Of a DNA stretch of 64,000 bases, positions 35,207 to 44,406 are shown piece by piece (positions within the stretch are counted from its first letter, which is position 1; each line of letters begins with the position of its first letter). Where the stretch lies: positions 196,762 to 260,761 of the forward strand of contig DCHF01000055.1 of NCBI GenBank assembly GCA_002315555.1. Direction: 5' to 3'. Origin of the DNA: Lachnospiraceae bacterium UBA1759 (GTDB taxonomy: Bacteria > Bacillota > Clostridia > Lachnospirales > Lachnospiraceae). The notes below the pieces were generated by a model that made no database searches, was not told the origin of the DNA, and saw only the letters and a program-made list of their open reading frames with translations. A program made the position numbers and the translations under genes.

Positions 35207-36891
35207 AAAAATACGTAAAGATCTTCCGGAACGTACGGATCCCGTGGCTTCTCCTGCTTGTGGTGGCGGCGCTTTACATTGCCGAAGCGCAGGTCAGTGT
35301 CAAGACCGTGCGCCTCTCCGCCGATATCATCGACAGCTCGCAGAAGACGATCGACCTCCAGCCGCTTCTCCGCTACCTGGCGTACACCGCAGCACTTGTG
35401 GGCTGCATTTCCGTTTCCGCCTGGGTCGCTGAGTTGACCTACGGCCGGATCCGTCTTGGTGTCCGCAACAAACTGTTCAATCACATCCTGCATCTTCCGG
35501 CCGGTTACTTTGACCGCGAATCCGGAAACGAGATGGTCAGCCGTATCACTTCCGATACGGATATGTGCTCGTACTATTTTGAAGTGATCCTGACTTCGTT
35601 CAGCGCACTTTATCAGGCTTATGTGGTATTTAAGAGTCTTATCGGGTATAATAAACAATTGGGAGTCTATTCCATGCTGATCATTCCGGTGACCTGCATC
35701 ATCGCGGGCGTCTACGGTCTTATGACCTACAGTATTTCACGAATGAGCGTGAATTCGCAGGCGGAGACGACCGGTTACCTGTTTGAGCGTACCGCAGCCT
35801 TCCGTGTCATCAAGGCGTATAACACGGCGGCGCGGGAAAAGCGGGACAGCGGGCTTATGTTTAAAAAGATGTTCCGCGCGGAAATGCTGAATGAGATGAC
35901 GATCGCGTTCATCCAGCTCGGCATGCAGCTGATCTCCTGTATCAGTACCGTGATCGCCTTTGTTTTCGGCAGCCGGCTCGTGAAGAACGGAACGCTGACC
36001 ATCGGTGAGCTTATTGCGTTTTATTCGCTGTCGGGCATGGTCGGTGTGCAGCTGATCAATCTGTTCTTGAATTTCGGTACCTTTACTGCAGTAAACGGTT
36101 CCCTGAAAAACGTGGCGATGATCCTGGAGACGCCCGAAGAAAAGGCGGACGGCCGCGAACTCGATTCCGGGGCGCGGGACCTCCGGCTGGAGCACGTAAC
36201 GTTTTCGTACGACGGGCAGCCGGTCCTCACGGATGTCAGTTTTACGGTCCCGAAAAACCGGGTCACGGCGATCATCGGACCGAACGGTTCCGGAAAATCG
36301 ACGGCGCTCAAGCTCCTGCAGCGCATGTATGAGCCGGATGCGGGAAGACTTCTGATCGGGGAGGAAGAGGCATCGGCGTACAGTTTAAGCAGCTGGCGCA
36401 GACAATTCTCCGTTGTTTCTCAGCGTGCACCGCTGATTTCCGGCACGATTCGTGATAATATGTGTTACGGATGCACGGAGACGGTGTCCGACGAGCGGCT
36501 TCTTAAGGTGGCCGGGGATTGCGGAATTCTGGAGTATATTCAGGCGCAGAAGGACGGCGCGGACAGTATGATCGCCGTCGGCTCGACCAATCTTTCCGGC
36601 GGCCAGCGCCAGTCCCTTGCCGTGGCAAGAGCCGTACTGAAGGACAGCAGTTATCTGCTTCTTGATGAAGCGACCGGCAGCCTGGACGCAAAGAGCGAGC
36701 GCACTGTCAAGGATTCCCTGACAGCGCTGATGGAAGAACGCACGACCGTTATGATTGCACACCATCCGTCGGTCATTGAACGCGCGGAACACATCATCGT
36801 CATGGAAGACGGCCGCGTGACCGCGGAAGGCAGCCGTGATGAACTGTTGGAAACGAGTGCTTATTACAGAAATTTCATAGGAGAAGAATAA
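35203..36891 (+). CDS. ABC exporter half-transporter 2 (membrane plus ATPase)
   Basis: A 562-residue partner subunit with six membrane segments and an ATPase domain: Walker A GPNGSGKST, signature LSGGQRQ, Walker B YLLLDEATGSLD and switch HH in MIAHHPSVI. The site is canonical, including the Glu after Walker B, while subunit 1 has a slightly altered signature; asymmetric heterodimers of this type are common in Bacillota. The start at 35203 overlaps the preceding stop (ATGA) behind GGAGG. Confidence 0.9.
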   Translation: MKKYVKIFRNVRIPWLLLLVVAALYIAEAQVSVKTVRLSADIIDSSQKTIDLQPLLRYLAYTAALVGCISVSAWVAELTYGRIRLGVRNKLFNHILHLPAGYFDRESGNEMVSRITSDTDMCSYYFEVILTSFSALYQAYVVFKSLIGYNKQLGVYSMLIIPVTCIIAGVYGLMTYSISRMSVNSQAETTGYLFERTAAFRVIKAYNTAAREKRDSGLMFKKMFRAEMLNEMTIAFIQLGMQLISCISTVIAFVFGSRLVKNGTLTIGELIAFYSLSGMVGVQLINLFLNFGTFTAVNGSLKNVAMILETPEEKADGRELDSGARDLRLEHVTFSYDGQPVLTDVSFTVPKNRVTAIIGPNGSGKSTALKLLQRMYEPDAGRLLIGEEEASAYSLSSWRRQFSVVSQRAPLISGTIRDNMCYGCTETVSDERLLKVAGDCGILEYIQAQKDGADSMIAVGSTNLSGGQRQSLAVARAVLKDSSYLLLDEATGSLDAKSERTVKDSLTALMEERTTVMIAHHPSVIERAEHIIVMEDGRVTAEGSRDELLETSAYYRNFIGEE

Positions 36892-37755
36892 ATGAGATCG
36901 TATGTCAAGAAACCGGCGGATCCGGCCGGTTATGAAATCCCGGAGGAGCTTCGGAACCACAGCGTGTCCGCGGAGGAAGTGATGGAACTGATCCGCACAA
37001 TGGCCGCGGGGCTCGGGGAGACCGAGGAGATCGCGGTATATGAAGAAAATGCCTGTATCCGCTGTGCGGACGTGAACGGAAAGCCGGTCCTTCTGTTTCC
37101 GGACCTGATGCTGCCCGGCGCGGAACTCCCGGAGGATGTGAAAAACGTCCGGAAGGGGGAGCGTCTGACGATCATCCTGAACGGCGCAGAGAAGACCGTT
37201 ACCGCAGAGGGGATCTTTGTAAAGCGGGAAGCTCCGGTCGATGATGCCCTCGGGCGGAAGGCCGGTTACGATACCGACACGCTGGAAGGTTTAACCGCGC
37301 TCGTGAAGGAAGAAGAGGAAGCCCGTCTTTACGAAGGCCATGTGAAGGAGCTTGCCGGCGCACTGTTTGCGTACCTGGCGGAGGCATCCGAGCTGGTCAT
37401 CGACGAAGAGGAGCTCCGGGCATGGGCCACGGAAGCCGGCGCGCAGGTCTTTAATGAAGAACTTGCGATGGGCATCGACCTTCGCTTCACCGAAGACGGC
37501 GACATGCTGACGGAGGAAGAAGCCATCGCCAATCTGGCAGAGGAATATAAGAGCCAGTTCCCGGGCATGGTCGTTACGGAATCGATCTGCAAAGCGGACG
37601 GCTACGAGCCCGATGCGGATATGATCCGCGAACAGCTTGCGATGCAGGGCGTGGAGGAAGCGGATGCTTCGCTGATGGAAAGCATGCTGATGAACGATCG
37701 CATGGGATACGTTTTTGATAAGCTGACGGCATATGCCGGGGAGGTGCTGAAATGA
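36892..37755 (+). CDS. Acidic protein resembling the C-terminal part of trigger factor
   Basis: A 287-residue, strongly acidic soluble protein without signal or membrane segments. From about residue 110 the pattern (FVKREAPVDDALGRKAGYDT, then TLEGLTALVKEEEEARLYEG and a long helical region) resembles the C-terminal arms of trigger factor, while the ribosome-binding domain and its signature are absent. It therefore may be a chaperone-like holdase; this is a visual comparison only. The gene starts directly after the ABC stop (gap 0) and overlaps the thioredoxin gene by 4 nt. Confidence 0.6.
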   Translation: MRSYVKKPADPAGYEIPEELRNHSVSAEEVMELIRTMAAGLGETEEIAVYEENACIRCADVNGKPVLLFPDLMLPGAELPEDVKNVRKGERLTIILNGAEKTVTAEGIFVKREAPVDDALGRKAGYDTDTLEGLTALVKEEEEARLYEGHVKELAGALFAYLAEASELVIDEEELRAWATEAGAQVFNEELAMGIDLRFTEDGDMLTEEEAIANLAEEYKSQFPGMVVTESICKADGYEPDADMIREQLAMQGVEEADASLMESMLMNDRMGYVFDKLTAYAGEVLK

Positions 37756-38072
37756 TCCGTGAACTGAACAGCGCGAATTTTCATGAGACCGTATCCGGCG
37801 CGGAATTTGCGGTCATCGACGGTTATGGCGATTTCTGTTACGCCTGCGAACTGTTGCAGCCGGTCCTCGAGGCTCTTTCCGTTAAGATGCCCTGTGTTCC
37901 GTTTTACAAGATCAATCTGACACAGAATTTTGACATTGCCGATGAGCTTCAGATCTTTGATTTCCCGACCGTCCTTTTCGTACGGAACGGTGAGATCGTC
38001 GCTCAGGCCGGCGGTTCCATGGAAGCGGAAGAAGTCAAACAGTACATTTCCGGAATGCTGTACGGAGAATGA
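37752..38072 (+). CDS. Thioredoxin-family protein
   Basis: A 106-residue thioredoxin-fold protein. The redox motif is CYAC (in DFCYACELLQP), and the cis-proline loop is present in IFDFPTVLFVRNGE. The usual WCGPC is replaced, so its redox potential and partners differ from housekeeping thioredoxin. It starts within the stop of the previous gene (ATGA). The next gene carries a ferredoxin:thioredoxin-reductase domain, which suggests this protein is its natural substrate and passes electrons on to targets. Confidence 0.88.
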   Translation: MIRELNSANFHETVSGAEFAVIDGYGDFCYACELLQPVLEALSVKMPCVPFYKINLTQNFDIADELQIFDFPTVLFVRNGEIVAQAGGSMEAEEVKQYISGMLYGE

Positions 38073-38130
38073 TACAGCCGGCGGAAGAAACGACCGATAG
38101 AAGACACTGCAGTGATGCATGGAGAATGAT

Positions 38131-41100
38131 ATGGCAAAAATACGTTTAAACAGTGATAAGGATGTCGTGGCAACGGTCCGTGAGGGACTCCGCAGAAAGG
38201 GCGGATATTGCCCGTGCCGCATGGAAAAGAAGGAAGAATACAAGTGCATGTGCGAGGAATTCAAGGCCCAGATCGCCGATCCGGATTTTGAGGGCTACTG
38301 CCACTGCATGCTGTATTACAAGGAAAAGGATCCGCTTCGAAACGGTTTTTCGGAAACGAAAAAGGAAGATCTTCCGGAGATCTCCGCGGTCCTTCATGAG
38401 ATGAAGCATGCGCGCACCGGCCTCCGTCTTTACTATCTGGAGCGTCCGGACGATAACAAGACCTTTGGCATCGCTTTCCGCACGATCCCGGAGAACGACA
38501 CCGGTGTATTCCACATCCTGGAGCATTCCGTTCTGTGCGGTTCCGACCGCTACCCGGTCAAGGAGCCGTTCGTCGAACTGATGAAGAGTTCCATGAATAC
38601 CTTCCTGAACGCAATGACTTACCCGGACAAGACCTTCTATCCGGTCAGCAGCAAGAACGACAAGGATTTCTTTAACCTGATGCGCGTTTATCTGGACGCG
38701 GTCTTCCATCCGTTGATCTATAAGAAGCCGGAGACTCTGATGCAGGAGGGCTGGCATTTGGAAGCGGATGAGAATGGTACGCTGACCTATTCCGGTGTTG
38801 TTTACAGTGAAATGAAGGGTGCCTTCGCGGATGCGGATACGCGCCTGAACAATGAGATCATGCGCGCGCTCTATCCGGACAGCGCCTACCGTTTTGTTTC
38901 CGGAGGCGACCCGAAGTCCATTCCGGAGCTGACGGAAGAGGAGTTTCTGAATACCCACCGGCGCTTCTACGCACCGGCCAATGCCTGCATTTTTCTGGAC
39001 GGTACCATGGATATCGACGCGGTGCTTAAGGTCATCGATGAGGAGTACCTTTCTGTACTGGAGATCGGTGCACCGGCGGAGCTTCCCGCGATCCAGGCCC
39101 CGGTAAACGCCGGCACGCGTGTGCTTCCGTTTGAGATCGCTCCGGAAGAGGATCCTTCACACCGCGCCTCCTTGGCTTTTGGACGTGTTACCGGCACGAT
39201 CCATGATACGGAACGGAATATCGCACTTCAGATCCTTTGTGATGTCCTGACCGGCGGTCTGTTTGCTCCGCTGACCGGAAGCCTTGTAGCGGACGGCCTT
39301 GCGGAGGATGTTTCGATGTATCTGGATTCCGGTATGCTGCAGCCTCTCCTTGTCATCAAGGCGCAGAACCTTGCGCTTGAAAATACGAAAGAGGCGGAAG
39401 CGCGTATCATGGAGACCCTGACCGCAATGGCGGAGGAGGGCATTGACCCGATGATGCTGGAGTCCTCCATCACGAATATGGAATTCCGCCAGAAGGAACT
39501 GGATTTTGGCGGTATGCCGCACGGTATTGTCTTTGGTATGAGCCTTGTGGAAAAGGCAGTCCTCAACGGAGATGTACGCGCAGCACTTTCCTTTGAAGGT
39601 ATGTATGACGATCTTCGGAAGAAGGCGGCGGAGGGTTATTTTGAACAGTTGATCCGCGAGGCGATCCTTGAGAATCCGCATGCGGTGAAGGTCATTATGG
39701 AACCGTCTGTTACATGCGGCGAGGAAGAACGCGCGGATGAAGCGGAGCGGCTTTCAAAGCTCCGGGAAAGTATGACAGAGGAAGAACTTTCCTCAACGAT
39801 CGAAAAGAGCATGCGTCTTCTTGAAAACCAGGGAATGCCGGACAGCCCGGAGGCCCTGGCGACGATTCCGACGCTGGAGCTTTCCGATATTCCCGCGGAA
39901 CCGGAGGATTTCATCACGGAAGAACGGACGGTTTCCGGAATTCGTACGGTCTGCCATCCGGAAAGCACCGGGGATATCGCGTATGTGAATCTGTATTTTA
40001 ATGCCAACGCGTTGAATGCCGATGAACTGCCCATGCTGTCTTTAGCTTCGGCGCTGATCACCGAGATCGGCACAAGTGAACTGGACGCCGGCAGTCTGAT
40101 GGTGGAAAAGCGGATGCTGTTCGGCACGCTGGACGCAAGCGTCGTGACCTATGAAAATGAAAAAACGCATAACTGCGATGTGTATTTCCGTGTGAGCTTC
40201 TCCACGCTCTCAAAGAAACTGGAGGAGGCCTGCGGACTTGTTTGCAGCCTGCTTACGGAAACGGATCTCAGCCGTACCGAGGACGTCATGAGCCTCCTCG
40301 GACAAAAGCGGATGGAGATGTTCCAGATCCTGATGATGGACGGCGTGGGCATCGGCCTGACGCGGGCGATGGCCTCGGTCAATGCGGCATCGGCTGCGGC
40401 AGAGCATGTAAGCGGCTACAGCTTCTATGAGTGGCTGAAAAATACCGAGGAGACCGGCGATGCAGAGGGTCTTGCCGCAGCACTTGCGGAGCTTCTGAAA
40501 CGGGTCATCGGAAAGGCAAATTTGACGCTTACCGTGACCGGGAACGAGCCGGAGTTTGCCGAGCGTATCGCAACGGTGTTCAGCGCACTTCCGGAGGGGG
40601 AATCGGCACCGGATAATACCGTCGTCCCGGTAGGCAGCCGCGAGTTTACGGGTATTGCGATCCCGGCGGACACGGCCTATTCCGTGGCAGTGTGGGACCT
40701 TGGCGGAAGCTTTAACGGACAGATGACGACAGCGGCAAAGCTTGCGAGCCTGAATTATCTCTGGATGACGGTACGCATGCAGAACGGTGCGTACGGGACG
40801 GGCATGAATGTGACCACAAACGGCTGCGCACTGGCGTATTCGTATCGCGATCCGGACCCGGCAGTGTCTGTGGAAGCCTTTAACTGCATTGGCGACTGGC
40901 TGCAGACGGCAGCGGATGAAGCGGACGATCTTACCGGATTCATCATCGGCACGATCGCCGATCAGTCCCAGGTCATGAGTGCGCGGATGCGCGGCGAAAG
41001 CGGGGACCGTCTCTATTTCAGCGGCCGGACCTATGAGGATCGCCGCACGACCCGAAAGGAGATCCTCGGCACGACCGCGGCGGATCTGAAGGAAGCCGGA

Positions 41101-41199
41101 AGACTCATGGCGTCCGTTTCAAAGCAGACGTCCGTTTGTGTGGTCGGAAGTGAGGAAAGCCTTAAAAAGTGTGGAGTACAGAAGATTTTGAGAGTATGA
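38131..41199 (+). CDS. Ferredoxin:thioredoxin reductase catalytic domain fused to an M16C metalloprotease
   Basis: A 1022-residue protein with two parts. Residues 1-66 match the FTR catalytic chain: Cys27-Pro-Cys29, Cys39-Met-Cys41 and Cys57-His-Cys59, enough for the [4Fe-4S] cluster and redox disulfide. From about residue 67 it is an M16C (PreP-like) peptidase with the inverted zinc site HILEH (128-132), distal Glu227 in YSEMKG, EPFVELMKSSMNTFLNAMTYP and FYPVSSKNDKDF. Both parts are normally separate proteins of about 75 and 970 residues. The join is in frame with no internal ribosome site seen. The start at 38131 has GGAG 6 nt upstream. It follows the thioredoxin gene by 58 nt. A true fusion or an in-frame deletion in the assembly are both possible. 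Confidence 0.88.
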   Translation: MAKIRLNSDKDVVATVREGLRRKGGYCPCRMEKKEEYKCMCEEFKAQIADPDFEGYCHCMLYYKEKDPLRNGFSETKKEDLPEISAVLHEMKHARTGLRLYYLERPDDNKTFGIAFRTIPENDTGVFHILEHSVLCGSDRYPVKEPFVELMKSSMNTFLNAMTYPDKTFYPVSSKNDKDFFNLMRVYLDAVFHPLIYKKPETLMQEGWHLEADENGTLTYSGVVYSEMKGAFADADTRLNNEIMRALYPDSAYRFVSGGDPKSIPELTEEEFLNTHRRFYAPANACIFLDGTMDIDAVLKVIDEEYLSVLEIGAPAELPAIQAPVNAGTRVLPFEIAPEEDPSHRASLAFGRVTGTIHDTERNIALQILCDVLTGGLFAPLTGSLVADGLAEDVSMYLDSGMLQPLLVIKAQNLALENTKEAEARIMETLTAMAEEGIDPMMLESSITNMEFRQKELDFGGMPHGIVFGMSLVEKAVLNGDVRAALSFEGMYDDLRKKAAEGYFEQLIREAILENPHAVKVIMEPSVTCGEEERADEAERLSKLRESMTEEELSSTIEKSMRLLENQGMPDSPEALATIPTLELSDIPAEPEDFITEERTVSGIRTVCHPESTGDIAYVNLYFNANALNADELPMLSLASALITEIGTSELDAGSLMVEKRMLFGTLDASVVTYENEKTHNCDVYFRVSFSTLSKKLEEACGLVCSLLTETDLSRTEDVMSLLGQKRMEMFQILMMDGVGIGLTRAMASVNAASAAAEHVSGYSFYEWLKNTEETGDAEGLAAALAELLKRVIGKANLTLTVTGNEPEFAERIATVFSALPEGESAPDNTVVPVGSREFTGIAIPADTAYSVAVWDLGGSFNGQMTTAAKLASLNYLWMTVRMQNGAYGTGMNVTTNGCALAYSYRDPDPAVSVEAFNCIGDWLQTAADEADDLTGFIIGTIADQSQVMSARMRGESGDRLYFSGRTYEDRRTTRKEILGTTAADLKEAGRLMASVSKQTSVCVVGSEESLKKCGVQKILRV

Positions 41200-42320
41200 T
41201 GCTGATCAAAAACGCAAAAGTCTTTACAAAAGAATACAATTTCCGGAAACTGAACATAAGGATGCGGGAGGGCATGATCGAAGCCGTGGGGGAGGAACTG
41301 ACTCCGCTTCCCGGTGAGGACGTGCTCGATGCTTCCGGCCTCACGGCGATCCCCGGTCTTGTGGACATCCATTTCCACGGTGCGGCGGGATACGATGTCT
41401 GTGACGCGACGCCCGAGGCGCTGAAAACGATCGCGGATTATGAAGCGTCACAGGGTGTGACGGTGCTTTGCCCGGCGACCATGACGCTGGCGGAGGAAAC
41501 ACTGACGGCAGTTATGAAAAACGCGAAGGCGTTCAAGGAAGGACCGGACGGGGCGCCACTTGCGGGGCTTCATCTGGAGGGACCGTTCCTTGCGGCGGAA
41601 AAAGCCGGCGCGCAGGATCCGGCGTATCTTCGAGCGCCGGATGCGGAGATGCTTCATCGGCTGCAGGAGGCAAGCGGGGGACTGATTCGGATCGCGGACA
41701 TTGCGCCGGAGCTTCCCGGGGCGATGGATTTCATCGACGCCTGCAAAGATGAGGTCTGCATTTCGCTTGCCCATACGGCGGCGGATTATGAAACGGCTTC
41801 CGAGGCGTTTACGCGCGGTGCGCGGCATGTGACCCATCTCTACAATGCGATGCCGGGGCTTACGCACCGGGCGCCGGGGCCCATCGCGGCGGCGGCGGAT
41901 CACGGGGCGGAAGCAGAGATCATCGCCGATGGTATCCACATTCACGGATCCATGGTGCGCCTGGCGTTCCGGATCTTCGGTGCGGATAAGGTGATCCTGA
42001 TCTCGGATAGCATGGAAGCCACGGGACTTCCGGACGGAGAGTACAGCCTGGGCGGTCAAAAGGTCGTTAAAAGCGGTAAAAAGGCCGTTTTAAAGGACCG
42101 GGAGGATGTGATTGCGGGTTCTGTCACCAATCTGTTCGAATGCATGAAAACCGCTGTTTTGGAAATGAAAATCCCGCTTTCCGATGCGGTGCGCGCGGCG
42201 ACGGAGAACCCGGCGCGGGCCATCGGTATGGAAGCGGAGTACGGAAGCATCGCGCCCGGAAAACGGAGCGGTGTACTGCTTCTGAATGAGGACATGGAGC
42301 TTGTGAAGGTCCTGAGATAG
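41196..42320 (+). CDS. nagA: N-acetylglucosamine-6-phosphate deacetylase
   Basis: A 374-residue amidohydrolase that removes acetate from GlcNAc-6-phosphate in amino-sugar catabolism and wall recycling. Visible motifs are DIHFHGAAGYD, HLEGPFLA, LAHTAADYE, THLYNAMPGLTHRAPG, DGIHIHG and the catalytic Asp in LISDSMEATGL. It starts inside the stop of the protease gene (ATGA at 41196-41199), with a second ATG right after. No nagB lies next to it. Its presence in this operon suggests a link to cell-wall turnover. Confidence 0.92.
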   Translation: MMLIKNAKVFTKEYNFRKLNIRMREGMIEAVGEELTPLPGEDVLDASGLTAIPGLVDIHFHGAAGYDVCDATPEALKTIADYEASQGVTVLCPATMTLAEETLTAVMKNAKAFKEGPDGAPLAGLHLEGPFLAAEKAGAQDPAYLRAPDAEMLHRLQEASGGLIRIADIAPELPGAMDFIDACKDEVCISLAHTAADYETASEAFTRGARHVTHLYNAMPGLTHRAPGPIAAAADHGAEAEIIADGIHIHGSMVRLAFRIFGADKVILISDSMEATGLPDGEYSLGGQKVVKSGKKAVLKDREDVIAGSVTNLFECMKTAVLEMKIPLSDAVRAATENPARAIGMEAEYGSIAPGKRSGVLLLNEDMELVKVLR

Positions 42321-42330
42321 CTTTCAGGTC

Positions 42331-42389
42331 GTGAAATAAGAGGGCCCCGCCTGCCGGTACATCCGGCAGGCGGGGCCTTCTTATTTCAC
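42331..42389. terminator. Terminator after nagA
   Basis: GGCCCCGCCTGCCGG (42343-42357) pairs perfectly with 42363-42377 around TACAT, and flanking GTGAAATAAG/TTATTTCAC extends the stem. It works in both directions, ending nagA and the convergent GH127 gene. Confidence 0.93.
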
Positions 42390-42412
42390 AATCTTTTATT
42401 TCAGATATCCGC

Positions 42413-44275
42413 TCAGCGTACGACCGGGAAATAGACCTGATAGTTTTCGTAGCCGATCTCATAAAGCGGTACAAAGCGGATGGCCGGATCCTGGCCGCGG
42501 GTCTTGAAGGTATCCTTCCAACTGCCCCATTCGCGTTCGTTGTCATGGACCAGAAGCTCCTCCGGATCCTGACCGTTCAGGTACAGCGTGCGCTCTGCGC
42601 TGCAAAGTCCGGCCAGTACCAGCGGGCCGTAGGAGAAGGCGATCATATCGGAATCGCCGTCCAGCGGGGTGGTATAGAGCGTTAACGGCAGGAAGAGTTC
42701 GATGACATCGCCGGTCCTGAAATCACCGCGGACACCGAGGAAGCCTTCGATGCTCATATCGGGATCTGTTACAAGCTGGCCGTTGACATAGACCTCCGGA
42801 TCCTTCTTCAACCATTTGGGCAGGCGGAAATTCAGGGTGAAACGGACCGCTTCATCGGCGTTGATCGTGAAGACCTGCTTCATGCAGTCCGGCTGGTTCT
42901 CGTAAATGCGGGTGTCTTCTTTAATGGCCTGTCCCGCGGACGAGGTACTGGAGTTGTGGAAGCTTCCGCTCAGGGTGTCGCGCTTTTCCGTGAGCGTGAC
43001 GGGGGTTCCGTTCAGTTCAAAGGTCAGCTCCGCATCGGCATAGACGCCGGTAAAGATCTGATCGCCGTTTTGATAGAAGAGGTAGCGGTTATGCGCGGCA
43101 TTGGCCTGGACCAGGGAACCGTGGCAGCAGAAGAAGTCGGAGAACTTTGTGCCCCAGCCCTTTCTTGCCCCGCTTCTTAACGGCTGGAAGTAGGTGATCA
43201 GGCCGTCGAGCGGATGATCGTATTCCTGACCGTTTGTGACATTTGCGTGGAAATAACCCTGGGACATGACGCCGTTGTACAGGTTCTGTTCGATGTAATC
43301 CAGATACTGATGATCGCCGGTCCAGGTGAACAGGATGTCCGCAAGACGGATCATATTGTAAACGGTGCAGTGCTCCTGGTTCTTGTCACCGAGGCGGTTT
43401 GCCATGTTGAACATCGGGGTCCAGATCTCACCGTTGGTCTGACCGCCGGTGACAAAGTAGCCGCGCTTCGTGACGGCGAACTCCCAGTAGCGGAGGGCGA
43501 TGTCGCGGTAGCGCTCGATGCCGGTCGCCTCATAAACGCGCGCGGCGCCGATGGCTTCCGGGATCGTGGTGTTGGCGTGCATGTTCGTGAGGACATCGAC
43601 CCCGTCGAGCAGCGGATCGAACAGGCGGTGCCGGTCGTAGCGCTCGATCAGCGTGAGGTACATGTCGTCCTTCGTGAATTCATAGAGGTCCGCCCAGATC
43701 TCCAGCATGCCGCCGGTCTCCACGTCCAGGATGTTGTCCATTTCTTCACGGGTCTTGTCATCGGTATAGCGCAGGAACCACTTGGCAAAATCACGGGCGA
43801 TGACCAGTGCTTCCTCGTTTCCGCCGTAACGGTACATGTCCACAAGGCCGAGGAAGGTCTTGTGAATGGTATAGTGCGGCGCCCAGACGCCCTTGCCGCG
43901 GGCGATCCAGTGCAGATACTTTTCCGGAATGGAGGCTGCCCATTCACCGCCGTTCTCAAGCTGACAGATGCGAAGCTCGTGGATGATGGCGTCCGCCTTT
44001 GCCAGCAGCTCCTTATCATTGTTTTCGTGGTAGCGGACCGCGCAGGCGCTCAGATAGTGGCCGAGGAAGTGGCCGCGCACCTGGCAGGTCGGATCTTCCC
44101 AGCCGGAGTGCAGCAGTTTCTTGCCGCCAAAGACCTGGCCCATGCCGGCCTCCAGATAATAGTTCTGTAACAGCGCCGTGGACTGAAGCTCCATCAGGTA
44201 TTCACGGTTGGCTCTTTCCTTCTGCAGAAGTGCTTCGTCCTTCAAGACGGTGTTCTTTCCGATCAGTCGTTCCAT
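42413..44275 (-). CDS. GH127 beta-L-arabinofuranosidase family protein
   Basis: A 620-residue cytoplasmic enzyme of GH127 (former DUF1680), which release beta-L-arabinofuranose from plant hydroxyproline-linked glycans. The catalytic zinc site is complete: Glu301 and Cys303 in NQEHCTVYN, and Cys383-Cys384 in FFCCHGS. The (alpha/alpha)6 barrel spans roughly 10-440, followed by beta-sandwich domains. GGAGG precedes the ATG. It is a single-gene unit with its own promoter; GH3 and GH43 genes elsewhere in the window fit plant-polymer use. Confidence 0.92.
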   Translation of the reverse strand: MERLIGKNTVLKDEALLQKERANREYLMELQSTALLQNYYLEAGMGQVFGGKKLLHSGWEDPTCQVRGHFLGHYLSACAVRYHENNDKELLAKADAIIHELRICQLENGGEWAASIPEKYLHWIARGKGVWAPHYTIHKTFLGLVDMYRYGGNEEALVIARDFAKWFLRYTDDKTREEMDNILDVETGGMLEIWADLYEFTKDDMYLTLIERYDRHRLFDPLLDGVDVLTNMHANTTIPEAIGAARVYEATGIERYRDIALRYWEFAVTKRGYFVTGGQTNGEIWTPMFNMANRLGDKNQEHCTVYNMIRLADILFTWTGDHQYLDYIEQNLYNGVMSQGYFHANVTNGQEYDHPLDGLITYFQPLRSGARKGWGTKFSDFFCCHGSLVQANAAHNRYLFYQNGDQIFTGVYADAELTFELNGTPVTLTEKRDTLSGSFHNSSTSSAGQAIKEDTRIYENQPDCMKQVFTINADEAVRFTLNFRLPKWLKKDPEVYVNGQLVTDPDMSIEGFLGVRGDFRTGDVIELFLPLTLYTTPLDGDSDMIAFSYGPLVLAGLCSAERTLYLNGQDPEELLVHDNEREWGSWKDTFKTRGQDPAIRFVPLYEIGYENYQVYFPVVR

Positions 44276-44308
44276 TTTGTTCCTCCGTATGAAAGAATTC
44301 TTAAGACC

Positions 44309-44336
44309 ATCATATCGAATCTGCGGTAATATTCAA
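44309..44336 (-). promoter_or_regulatory. Promoter of the GH127 gene
   Basis: On the minus strand TTGAAT (44336-44331), a 16-nt spacer and TATGAT (44314-44309). Confidence 0.6.
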
Positions 44337-44373
44337 TTCTTTTTATCGCTATTTGCAAGACTTGCCGGGAAAT

Positions 44374-44402
44374 AAAAAAGCTGCGGTGTACCGCAGCTTT
44401 TC
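44374..44402 (-). terminator. Terminator of the permease-fur operon
   Basis: AAAAGCTGCGG pairs with CCGCAGCTTTT around TGTA, followed on the minus strand by a T-run. Confidence 0.88.
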
Positions 44403-44406
44403 AGAG

